NCBI GenBank assembly: GCA_902767355.1
Contig: CACXHG010000038.1
Coordinates: 1 to 12,698 of the forward strand
DNA from: an uncultured Bacteroidia bacterium
GTDB taxonomy: Bacteria > Bacteroidota > Bacteroidia > Bacteroidales > UBA932
Reading direction: 5' to 3'
Length of the DNA: 12,698 nt
Under the pieces are notes generated by a model. The model was given only the letters and a program-made list of their open reading frames with translations, did not search any database and was not told where the DNA came from. Shown piece after piece: positions 1 to 7,900 of the stretch (its first letter is position 1; each line of letters starts with the position of its first letter). A program made the translations under genes and the position numbers.

Positions 1-1
1 C

Positions 2-856
2 AATCCTTTTGGTTTAATAGGTATAGACTTTGAGCACAACAATCTGCTCATCGACAATGCCAGCGTCAGCGCCGACGGCCGTGGCTACAGCACCTATTTT
101 GACTGGAATGCCTGGAACGGCGTGAACTCCATGAGCCTGAGTGCGTATTATCCGCACGTGCAGGGAGTGGAGTACGGCTCCGGCTACGAGACCTATGCTA
201 TTCCCTACTCCGTGAAGGAGACCGAGGCCGGCCCTCTGGTGTCCAAGACCGTGCAGCAGGCCATCGACCAGCTGAACGTGGTTTCGCTGATGTTCCAGCA
301 TATCACCAATGATATTGGATATAAGATATGCGACATCACTCCCGACAAGAACCTCCAGGGTCTGATCCACCTGCGCAAGGTGACCGCCACCAACGTGGCC
401 TCCGCCGGCGTGTTTGTAAACGACGTGGTGAACGGCGGCGGCAACTGGCACAAGCAGGGCTACTACCGCAAGGTGGTAGTGTTCGAGGGCGACGCTCCCG
501 TGGGTGTCGGCAGCGAGAACGAGAAGTTCGTGGGCTATGACTCCCTTGTGGACCGCCTGAGCGAAAGCCATCGCTACTATTCCATTCCCGACGACATCGA
601 GATGGGCAAGCAGTGCGTAGAGGTTGTGTTTGACGTGGAGGGTTTCACCCACAACAATTTCTACTACAAGCCGCTCGAAAACCAGGTGCGCAAGTTCATG
701 CTCTACGGCCTGCTTCCGGACAATGTGTTCGAATATGGCAAGCAGTACACTTTCCACATCGGCCTGGACCTGAGTTCCATATATAGAGAGATAACTTTCG
801 CTCCCGCCGTCGCTGACTGGGAGACCACAATCTACGAAGACAACGAAGACTTTTGA
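2..856 (+). CDS. Fimbrillin/Mfa-like family surface protein, 3' part
   Basis: The reading frame is open from base 2 to the TGA at 854-856, giving 284 residues; the N-terminus, including any lipoprotein signal, lies outside the window. A GTG at 122 is not a credible start because the frame continues upstream with similar composition. The visible part has hallmarks of the fimbrillin-like (Mfa_like_1) family: an early segment ending in SLSAYYP, then YAIPYSV, then a helix-like stretch leading into LMFQHITNDIGYKI, and a C-terminal beta strand ending ITFAPAVADWETT. The V-x-DW ending is common in Bacteroidales fimbrillins. Such proteins are exported lipoproteins that polymerise into surface fimbriae or act as tip/anchor subunits by donor-strand exchange. 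I cannot tell stalk from tip without the N-terminus. The stop overlaps the start of the membrane regulator downstream, so the two are probably cotranscribed and translationally coupled. Family assignment is from remembered motifs. Confidence 0.72.
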   Translation, partial: NPFGLIGIDFEHNNLLIDNASVSADGRGYSTYFDWNAWNGVNSMSLSAYYPHVQGVEYGSGYETYAIPYSVKETEAGPLVSKTVQQAIDQLNVVSLMFQHITNDIGYKICDITPDKNLQGLIHLRKVTATNVASAGVFVNDVVNGGGNWHKQGYYRKVVVFEGDAPVGVGSENEKFVGYDSLVDRLSESHRYYSIPDDIEMGKQCVEVVFDVEGFTHNNFYYKPLENQVRKFMLYGLLPDNVFEYGKQYTFHIGLDLSSIYREITFAPAVADWETTIYEDNEDF

Positions 857-2202
857 TACGATTCCTGTTCATAGCCCTGCCGTTTTACGCATGTCTGTTC
901 TCGCTGCTGGTGCACATTAAGCTGGCAGCGAGGACAAACACGTACAAGGCCATCTATATGCTCACGGTGGCGTTGGCCGGTTTTCTGTTTACCGGCTGCT
1001 GCTATGACGACCCGCATGCACCGCTGTCCCTGGTGGTGATTGCCGGCCTGTCTTCCATGATAACGGCGCCTTCTCTGGTGCCGCTGATGATCATGTACTA
1101 CAGGCGCGCCCGCCGCATCGGCCGCGAGCAGCATCCGGCAGGCCAGCTGTGGGTGCTGATACCTTCGCTGCTGTTTACTGCGGCGCTGGTGGCCTACATC
1201 GTTGCCGGAGCCAAGAACGTGGAAGCTATGTATCTGGTGGTACACAGCCAGGGCCTGAAGGTGATACCGACCATAGGCGACAACGCCCTGAGACTGTATT
1301 TCTTTATCACCGAAATACTTTTCCGAGTGGTGCTGACCATAGAGGCTATATGGTTCGCCGTGTATGTGATACAGATGGCGGTCAAGGAACAGTTCAGCCT
1401 CGGCAATGTCTGGCGCTATTATTTCAAGGGCGGCAGCGTCAAGACCGTGGGTATGATCACGCTCTTTGCCCTGCCCGCCTATCTGCTGATCATCACCAAG
1501 CTTCTCACCGAGCAGAGTTTTCTGGACAGCCATCCGGTGATAGATTTCGCGTTCCCCATTTTGCTGACCTTCTTTATTGTGGGCTTCAGCTTTTTTGACT
1601 TTTTCACGGCCAAGCGCAGCATCACCCGCAGCGAGACCCTGAATGTGATGCGCTACAACTATTCGCAGCGCACCAAGGCGCAGGTTGTGGAGCAGATGCT
1701 GGACAGCCTGCTGGACGATGCCGAAGAGGATGCACTGCGCCGCCTGCAGGAGCGCCTGAGCGAGGATCTGCATATAGACGAGTTCCGCTCCGACGCCGCT
1801 TTTGCTGAGAGGCCGGCGGTGGCCGAGAAGGTGTTCACGGCCATGTCCGACTCCTGGAGCGAAAACCAGCTGCTGACCCATTTCCAGGAGCTGATGCGCG
1901 ACCAGATGCTGTTCCTGCAGCCCAAGCTGACGCTGGACGACGTGGCCGACAAGCTGGGCACCAACAAGTTCTACGTGTCCAAGCTGGTGAACAATGCCTA
2001 CAACCTCGGCTTCCCGGAGTTGATAAACATACTCCGGGTGGACTATGCCGAGCAGTATATCCTCAATCACCGCGACGCCAAGCAGGAAGAGATTGCCCGC
2101 GAGTGCGGCTTTCTGTCGGCTTCCAGCTTTAACACCACCTTCAAGAAGGTGACCGGCATGACACCCAAGGTGTGGATTGCCTCCCAGAAGCATAATGCCT
2201 GA
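853..2202 (+). CDS. Membrane-embedded AraC-type transcriptional regulator (7 TM + HTH)
   Basis: A 449-residue protein with two parts. Residues 1-252 contain about seven hydrophobic helices, near 3-24, 33-52, 58-80, 99-118, 146-176, 196-217 and 229-252. A charged linker follows (about 253-350, acidic and probably helical, with an EEDALRRLQERL stretch). Residues 351-449 form a two-helix-turn-helix AraC/XylS DNA-binding domain: LTLDDVADKLGTNKFYVSKL from residue 359, and RECGFLSASSFNTTFKKVTG from residue 416, close to the family consensus. The start is TTG at 853, sharing bases with the upstream TGA (TTGA). The frame has a stop at 814, and the next ATG near 958 would delete the first membrane helix, so TTG is preferred. 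The likely role is transcription control from the inner membrane, perhaps of the adjacent fimbrillin gene; that target is inference. No periplasmic sensor domain is evident, so the ligand may be sensed within the membrane domain. Confidence 0.85.
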   Translation: MIRFLFIALPFYACLFSLLVHIKLAARTNTYKAIYMLTVALAGFLFTGCCYDDPHAPLSLVVIAGLSSMITAPSLVPLMIMYYRRARRIGREQHPAGQLWVLIPSLLFTAALVAYIVAGAKNVEAMYLVVHSQGLKVIPTIGDNALRLYFFITEILFRVVLTIEAIWFAVYVIQMAVKEQFSLGNVWRYYFKGGSVKTVGMITLFALPAYLLIITKLLTEQSFLDSHPVIDFAFPILLTFFIVGFSFFDFFTAKRSITRSETLNVMRYNYSQRTKAQVVEQMLDSLLDDAEEDALRRLQERLSEDLHIDEFRSDAAFAERPAVAEKVFTAMSDSWSENQLLTHFQELMRDQMLFLQPKLTLDDVADKLGTNKFYVSKLVNNAYNLGFPELINILRVDYAEQYILNHRDAKQEEIARECGFLSASSFNTTFKKVTGMTPKVWIASQKHNA

Positions 2203-2585
2203 TGACGGACTATTCCAAATATAACGTGCTGGTGGTGGACGACGTGCCGCTGAACATCAAGCTGGTGACCAAGATGCTCGCCCGCTTTGAGTTCCGCATC
2301 CGCACCGCCGCCAACGGCCTGCAGGCGCTGGACGCCGTGAAGGAGGAGCTGCCGGATCTGATTCTGCTGGACATTCTGATGCCGGCGATGGACGGCTTTG
2401 AAGTGCTCAAGATACTGCGCGCCAACCCTGCCACCGAGAAGGTGAGGGTGGTGATCCTCTCTGCCCTGAACAGCAACGAAGATATTGTCAAGGGCTACAA
2501 TCTTGGCGCAAACGACTTTATTACCAAGCCTATAATAATGGAAAAGCTGCTAAACTGCGTCGCAACGCAGCTGCAGCTTGTCTGA
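2202..2585 (+). CDS. Single-domain response regulator (CheY-like receiver)
   Basis: A 127-residue protein that is only a receiver domain. The expected residues are present: the acidic pair D13-D14 after the first beta strand (VLVVDD), phosphoacceptor D57 in LILLDILMP, S87 in VVILSA at the Thr/Ser switch position, and K109 followed by P110 in FITKP. There is no output domain. The ATG at 2202-2204 shares one base with the TGA of the membrane AraC gene (TGATG), a typical arrangement for translational coupling. A lone receiver normally works by binding a partner protein or as an intermediate in a phosphorelay. Its coupling to the membrane regulator suggests that gene product is a partner, but this is inference. 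No histidine kinase lies in the window. Confidence 0.93.
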   Translation: MTDYSKYNVLVVDDVPLNIKLVTKMLARFEFRIRTAANGLQALDAVKEELPDLILLDILMPAMDGFEVLKILRANPATEKVRVVILSALNSNEDIVKGYNLGANDFITKPIIMEKLLNCVATQLQLV

Positions 2586-2594
2586 AAAAGAGTT

Positions 2595-2616
2595 CTCTAA
2601 AGGATTTCCCTTAGAG
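2595..2616 (-). terminator. Candidate intrinsic terminator between convergent genes
   Basis: A nine-pair stem with one mismatch (2595-2603 with 2608-2616, loop ATTT) spans the stop codon of the TPR gene on the minus strand. Read on that strand the hairpin is followed after a few bases by CTCTTTTT, so it could terminate the TPR transcript. On the plus strand the following sequence is only weakly T-rich, so termination of the receiver gene here is less sure. Confidence 0.5.
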
Positions 2617-3447
2617 CTTCTTGAGCGCTTCTATGGCAGCGGAAACCTCGCTTGCATTGGCGGCCTTGGGTGCGGCAGCCAGATACTGCTCGTAGTATTT
2701 CACGGCGTCTGCGCTCTTGCCCATCAGCTGCGATGCCTGGCCGGCAATCTGCAGTGCCTGAGCGTTCTCTACGTAATTATTGCTTTTCAAGGCATTGTCC
2801 AGAGCCTCCGAATAATTCTTTGCACCCAGCTTTTCCATGGCGCGAGCCAGGAAGTATTTGCCCATCTGGATATTGGCGTTGTCGCTCTGGCCGTTGCTGG
2901 CAGCGCACTGGTAGGCTGCAAGGGCTTCTTCTGCCTTGCCTTCGCCTTCGAGGGCCATGCCGTAGCGCAGGGCAGCCAGGCCGTTGGAAGCATCGGCTTC
3001 CAGAGCGTCCTTATAGACTTCGGCTGCGGCGGCAAAGTCTTCGGCCTCGAAAAGTTCGGTGCCTTTGGCCATATAGGCGCGGCTGATGAGCTTTGCGGCT
3101 TCGGCAGCAGCATCTTCCTGGGCATATTCACCTGCCAGGAGCGAAGCCTCGCGCAGTTTGACGAGGGCGCCGTCCCAGTCCTTTTTCTGAAGCATCTGCT
3201 TTGCCAGGGCGTTCATTGCCTTGGGAATGATGCCCTTGCACACCTCGGAGAGTTTTACGCCGGCGTCGCCGCACTTGTCGGCAATGCTCAGGGCGGACTT
3301 GAAGCCGTCCACGGCCGCTGCGTAATCGGCGGCTGAGAGTGCCTCACTGGCGGTTTTTGCTATTTTGGTGGCCTCTGCCAGGCTCTGTGCCGACAGGGTG
3401 GAAGCGGTCAGAAGAACAGCCGCAAGAGTTATAAGAATGCGTTTCAT
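2611..3447 (-). CDS. Secreted tetratricopeptide-repeat (TPR) protein
   Basis: A 278-residue alanine-rich helical protein. It starts with a Sec signal peptide (MKRILITLAAVLLTASTLSA, predicted cleavage after LSA or SAQ). There is no lipobox cysteine, so it is probably periplasmic. The remainder is a run of TPR-like helix pairs. The best matches are the segments AEDFAAAAEVYKDALEADAS, GLAALRYGMALEGEGKAEEA with LAAYQCA, and a C-terminal SADAVKYYEQYLAAAPKA. TPR proteins act as scaffolds for protein-protein contacts; nothing here reveals a specific partner. The gene lies 60 bases downstream of metK on the same strand but has its own promoter-like sequence (3475-3482), so it may be transcribed alone or together with metK. 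It converges with the receiver gene. Confidence 0.85.
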   Translation of the reverse strand: MKRILITLAAVLLTASTLSAQSLAEATKIAKTASEALSAADYAAAVDGFKSALSIADKCGDAGVKLSEVCKGIIPKAMNALAKQMLQKKDWDGALVKLREASLLAGEYAQEDAAAEAAKLISRAYMAKGTELFEAEDFAAAAEVYKDALEADASNGLAALRYGMALEGEGKAEEALAAYQCAASNGQSDNANIQMGKYFLARAMEKLGAKNYSEALDNALKSNNYVENAQALQIAGQASQLMGKSADAVKYYEQYLAAAPKAANASEVSAAIEALKKL

Positions 3448-3474
3448 TGTCTAGTAAGTGCTTATATCAGAGTG

Positions 3475-3503
3475 CAAAAATAGTAAAATCCCCGATATAA
3501 CAA
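3475..3503 (-). promoter_or_regulatory. Candidate promoter of the TPR gene
   Basis: On the minus strand TATTTTTG (3482-3475) fits the Bacteroidota -7 consensus TAnnTTTG, with a TTG at 3503-3501, 18 bases upstream. This places the transcription start near 3469 and gives a leader of about 20 bases. A perfect 7-base inverted repeat (3462-3468 and 3494-3500) flanks the -7 box. Confidence 0.55.
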
Positions 3504-3507
3504 GCTA

Positions 3508-4773
3508 TTATTTAGGTTCACAGAGACTGCGGCACAGATCCACCGAGTCGAGCTTTTCCCAAGTGAAGAACTCCACCTGCTTGGTGTAGCGGCTTTCTCC
3601 GTCGAAAAATTCCACCTCTTCGGTGTAAGGCTTGCGGCCGAAGTGGCCGTAGGCGGCGGTGGGCAGGTAGATTGGGTTCTTGAGGCCGAAACGGCGGATG
3701 ATGGCCGCCGGGCGCAGGTCAAAGGTGCGGCCTATGGCCTCGGCTATCTCGGCGTCGGAGAGCGGGCTGTGGCTGGTGCCGAAGGTGTTGACAAAGATGC
3801 TGCAGGGGCGGGCGATGCCGATGGCGTAGGATATCTGCACCATCATCTCGTCGGATACGCCGGCGGCCACCATATTCTTGGCTATGTGGCGGGCGGCATA
3901 GGCTGCGCTGCGGTCCACCTTGCTGGGGTCCTTGCCGGAGAAGGCTCCGCCGCCGTGGGCGCTGCGGCCGCCGTAGGTGTCCACTATGATCTTGCGCCCG
4001 GTGAGGCCGGTGTCGCCGGCAGGGCCGCCGATCACAAATTTGCCTGTGGGGTTGACGTGAAGTATGAGATTGTCGTCGAAAAGGGCCGCGATCTGGGGCT
4101 CCAGGCTCTCGCGCAGGCGCTTCAGCAGCACATTCTCCACGTCGGCGCGTATGCGGGCGGCCATGGCCTCGTCGCTGTCGAATTCGTCGTGCTGGGTAGA
4201 GAGCACAATGGTGTGCACCCGTTTCGGGCGGCGGGTGGCGCCGTCGTATTCTATTGTGAACTGGCTCTTGGCGTCGGGGCGCAGGTAGGGCATGGGGGAG
4301 TCGGCCTGGCGGCGTATGTCGGCCAGTATGCGCAGCGTCTTGTGGGAGAGCATCAGCGGCAGGGGCATGTACTCCTCGCCCTCGGTGCAGGCGTAGCCGA
4401 ACATCATGCCCTGGTCGCCGGCGCCCTGCTCGTCTTCGCTGGCGCGGTTCACGCCGCGGGCTATGTCGCCGCTCTGCTCGTGCAGTGCCAGCAGCACGGA
4501 GCAGGAGTTGGCGTCGAACTGATATTCGCCTTTGGTGTAGCCTATGCGGCGGATTGTGTCGCGGGCCACCTTCTCGATATCGACATAGGCCTCGCTGGTG
4601 GCTTCGCCGCCTATGAGCGCCATGCCGGTGCTCACAAAAGTCTCGCAGGCCACGTGGCTTGCGGGGTCGCGCCGTAAAAATTCGTCAAGTACTGCGTCGG
4701 AAATCTGGTCCGCCACTTTGTCGGGATGCCCTTCGCTCACCGACTCGGAAGTAAAAAGATAGTTGTGATTCAT
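3508..4773 (-). CDS. metK: S-adenosylmethionine synthetase (methionine adenosyltransferase)
   Basis: A 421-residue cytoplasmic enzyme that makes S-adenosylmethionine from methionine and ATP, releasing phosphate and pyrophosphate. Signature motifs are intact: GHPDK at residues 15-19 (ATP and metal site), the family signature GAGDQGMMFGYA at 117-128, DTYGG near 265-269, and the glycine-rich P-loop-like GGGAFSGKDPSKVDRS at 274-289. The length fits Bacteroidota MetK (about 420-430). The start chosen is the ATG at 4773-4771 (MNHNYLFTSES), because the family begins right before LFTSESVSEGHPDK. The frame extends 17 codons further upstream, but that stretch is the riboswitch and has no family similarity. 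Expression is probably controlled by SAM through the leader element at 4774-4827. The divergent neighbour is a TonB-dependent receptor with no evident link to methionine. Confidence 0.98.
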   Translation of the reverse strand: MNHNYLFTSESVSEGHPDKVADQISDAVLDEFLRRDPASHVACETFVSTGMALIGGEATSEAYVDIEKVARDTIRRIGYTKGEYQFDANSCSVLLALHEQSGDIARGVNRASEDEQGAGDQGMMFGYACTEGEEYMPLPLMLSHKTLRILADIRRQADSPMPYLRPDAKSQFTIEYDGATRRPKRVHTIVLSTQHDEFDSDEAMAARIRADVENVLLKRLRESLEPQIAALFDDNLILHVNPTGKFVIGGPAGDTGLTGRKIIVDTYGGRSAHGGGAFSGKDPSKVDRSAAYAARHIAKNMVAAGVSDEMMVQISYAIGIARPCSIFVNTFGTSHSPLSDAEIAEAIGRTFDLRPAAIIRRFGLKNPIYLPTAAYGHFGRKPYTEEVEFFDGESRYTKQVEFFTWEKLDSVDLCRSLCEPK

Positions 4774-4827
4774 AATTTTAGCATTTTTTAAGTGGTGGTT
4801 GCAAGCAATGCCAAATCTGTCCACCCC
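4774..4827 (-). ncRNA. Candidate SAM-II-type riboswitch in the metK leader
   Basis: Read on the minus strand, the leader can fold as an H-type pseudoknot. P1 is GGTGG (4825-4821) with CCACC (4798-4794). The first loop, ACAGATTTG, crosses to P2, GCATT (4811-4807), paired with AATGC (4785-4781). Blocks I remember as conserved in SAM-II RNAs are in the right order: GATTT after P1 5', TTGCAA just before P1 3', an A-rich loop after P1 3', then GCTAAA at the 3' edge. The element ends seven bases before the metK ATG, so a SAM-bound fold would sit inside the ribosome footprint and block initiation. The gene downstream makes SAM, which fits feedback. A SAM-V-like variant, which shares this core, is the alternative. 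Both helices were paired by eye; no covariance search was run. Confidence 0.75.
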
Positions 4828-4841
4828 AAATGTTCAGGCCG

Positions 4842-4849
4842 CAAATATA
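4842..4849 (-). promoter_or_regulatory. Candidate -7 box of the metK promoter
   Basis: TATATTTG on the minus strand (4849-4842) matches TAnnTTTG exactly. It predicts a transcription start around 4835, just upstream of the riboswitch fold, for a leader of about 60 bases. I found no good TTG at the expected -33 distance. The motif ATTTGCG occurs twice ten bases apart (4856-4850 and 4846-4840). Confidence 0.55.
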
Positions 4850-4890
4850 CGCAAATCGAAATATATTGTTGTCTTTTTACTTATAAATTA

Positions 4891-4923
4891 TTGCCAATAG
4901 TGTGCGAAAAAATAATAAATTTG
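4891..4923 (+). promoter_or_regulatory. Candidate promoter of the TonB receptor/lipoprotein operon
   Basis: TAAATTTG at 4916-4923 matches the TAnnTTTG -7 box. A TTG at 4891-4893 lies 22 bases upstream, slightly longer than the usual 19-20. The predicted transcription start is near 4930 with a leader of about 30 bases. It is divergent from the metK promoter, the two -7 boxes lying about 67 bases apart. Confidence 0.6.
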
Positions 4924-4961
4924 CGCCCCGAGCAAGAAATACAACACCAATCTTTATTATA

Positions 4962-7900
4962 ATGAACCGATTCCTTAAACGTTTCGTCGCCACCCTGGCG
5001 ATAGTGTTTGCGGGTGTATCGGCTTATGCACAGGTCACTACATCTTCCATGAACGGCCTTATCACCGACGTGGAAGGGGAGCCCCTTGCGGGTGCGGCCG
5101 TGATAGCCAAGCACATCCCTTCAGGCACTCAGTATGCGACAGCCGCCAACTCAGACGGCCGTTTTATTATCAATGGTATGCGTATCGGCGGCCCCTACAC
5201 AGTAGAGGTTTCGTTTATCGGCATGGAGACCGTTGAGATTACCGACATCACCCTCAAGCTGGGCGACCCCTACGAGCTCAACCTTGAGATGCGTGCTTCC
5301 GAGACTCTGGACGCAGTGTATGTTGTGAGCGACAAGAGCTTCAATGCCACCAAGACCGGCGCCGGCGACCACTTCGGCCACACCGCAGTGGAGACCATGC
5401 CGACTGTGGACCGCAGCATCTACGACATCGTGAAGTACACTCCGCAGGCCACCGTCAATAAAAACGGCGGTATCTCCTTCGCCGGCAGCAACAACCGCTA
5501 CAACAGCTTCCAGATAGACGGCGCCATCAGCAACGACGCCTTCGGCCTGGCAGCCAGCGGCACCAACGGCGGCCAGACGGGCGCCAACCCCATCGCCCTG
5601 GATGCCATCGAAGAGATCCAGGTGGTCATCGCCCCGTTTGACGTGCGCCAGAGCGGCTTCACCGGCGGCGCCATGAACGCCATCACCAAGTCCGGTACCA
5701 ACCAGTTCAAGGCTTCGGCATACGGCCACTATTACAATCAGGATTTTGTGGGCACGACCCCTGGCAAGCTGGCAGAGGGCGCAACCCGCACCAAATATGA
5801 CACCCAGGCCACTATGACCGCCGGCGCGACCATAGGCGGCCCCATCATCAAAGACAAACTCTTCTTCTTTGCCAGCGGCGAGTTCTACAAGAAGAGCTAT
5901 CCCAGCGTATATAACCCCTACGAGGGCTACTACACCAAGGACTTCAGCAACACCGAGCCTCTGGGCGTGGAGGGTGCAGACCGCTACGAGGACACCAACT
6001 TCCCTGTGATTGTGAACGGCCAGACCACCAACCTGCCCGGCCAGAAGTTCGTGGGCACCGGCTTCACCACCCAGTTGGCCGACGCCATCCTGGAGCGCTA
6101 CGCTTCCAAGTACGGCCCGGCAGAGAACTTTGCCGAGAGCTACACTCCCCATCAGATCCAGGACCAGTCCATCAACGCCCTGCTGCGTCTGGACTGGAAC
6201 ATCAACACCGACAACAAGCTGATGTTCCGCTACCAGTTTGCACACGCCTTCGCCGACCAGTACGGCTCGGGTGCTAACTCATACTACTTCAACAACTCTT
6301 CCTACAAGATGGTCGATTACACCAACTCCTTCGTGCTGGAGCTCAACAGCCGCATCAATGAGATGATGAGCAACGAGCTTCGCGCAACGGCAGTGTTCGT
6401 GCGCGACCACCGCGAATATCCCTACCAGGGCGCCAACATCTACATCAGCGGCGACACCTACGGCATCAACCTCGGCACCGAGTACTCTTCCGGCCAGAAC
6501 GCGATGCACTCCGACGCCTACACCCTTACCGACAACTTCTCTATCTTTGCCGGCAAGCACAACATCACCCTGGGTACCCACAACGAGCTGTTCCGCTTCT
6601 ACAACATCTTCCGCCAGTATGCCTTCGGCGAGTATTACTATACCAGCGTGGCAAACTATTTCAAGGATAATGTAGATACCTATTACTATAACTACGCCGA
6701 TCCCGAGCTGACCGGCGGCACTCCCGTCTGGGGCGCTACCACATGGGCAGCCCAGTTCGGCCTCTATGCTCAGGACGAGTGGAAGCCCACCCGCGACTTC
6801 ACCCTGACCTACGGCATCCGCGCCGACATGCCCCTGCTGCTGAACAAACCCACCGAGAACCCCGGCTTCAACGAGTATGCAGAAGGTTTCAAGGACAGCT
6901 TCCCCGAGCTTTACAATGCGCGCGTGGGCGAGACTCCCAAGGCCAGCATACTGCTCTCGCCGCGAGTCGGCTTCCGCCTCTATCTGGACGATGAGCACAC
7001 CGCAGTGCTGCGCGGCGGCGCGGGCCTGTTCACCGGCCGCGTGCCCTTCGTATGGCTGTCCAACGCCTACAACAACAACGGCATGGAGGCCAAGAGCGTG
7101 ATGGTCAAAGGCTCCGACCTTATGGCTGCGGCAGAGGAGAAGGGCGTAAATCCTTTCACCAGCAATCCTTACGAGACCTTTATCAAGAGCGGTGTGCTGC
7201 AGGCCAGCAACAGCGGCGCCACCATCAACACCATGAACCGCAAGTTCAAATATCCCCAGGTGTTCCGCGTGAACCTGGGCTTTGACAAGAGCTACAGCGG
7301 CGGCTGGAACTTTACTTTCGACGCCCTGTTCTCCAAGACCCTGAACAACGTGTTCTTCCAGAACCTGGCCATCACCAGCGAAAATGTGGTTTATCCCGTG
7401 AGCGCCGGTGCAAATACCCCCACGGCGCCTTTCTACAGCACCATGAGCAGCGCCTACTCTACCATCGTGGCCCTGAGCAATACCAACAAGGGCTACACCT
7501 ACTCGCTGAGCGGCAAGGTAGAGAAGAGCTTTGACTGGGGCCTGAACCTGATGGCATCCTACACCTGGGGCCACTCCTACAGCGTGAACGACGGCACCTC
7601 CAGCGTGGCTTACTCCAACTGGAAATACAACTACAGTGTGGATACCAACGCCGACGAGCTGAGCTACTCGCTCTTCGACCGCCCTCACAAACTGATGGGA
7701 GTGATCAGCTACAACTCCAAGCCTTACCTGGGCGGCCGTCTGGCAACCAACATCGCCCTGACCTACACCGGACAGAGCGGCCAGCGCTACTGCTACACCT
7801 ACAACGAGACTGCCGACTTCAACGGCGACGGTTACAAGGGTAACTCCCTTATGTATATCCCTACAGCAGAAGAAGTTCCCCAGATGAGCTGGGTCAGCCC

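Noticed and set aside
4774..4824. An upstream start that would extend MetK by 17 residues.
   Set aside because: The extension lies inside the riboswitch-like leader and has no family similarity; MetK proteins start just before the LFTSESVSEGHPDK region.
4902..4961. A GTG start extending the TonB receptor by 20 residues.
   Set aside because: It would place the -7 box within the coding sequence and put a charged stretch before the signal peptide.
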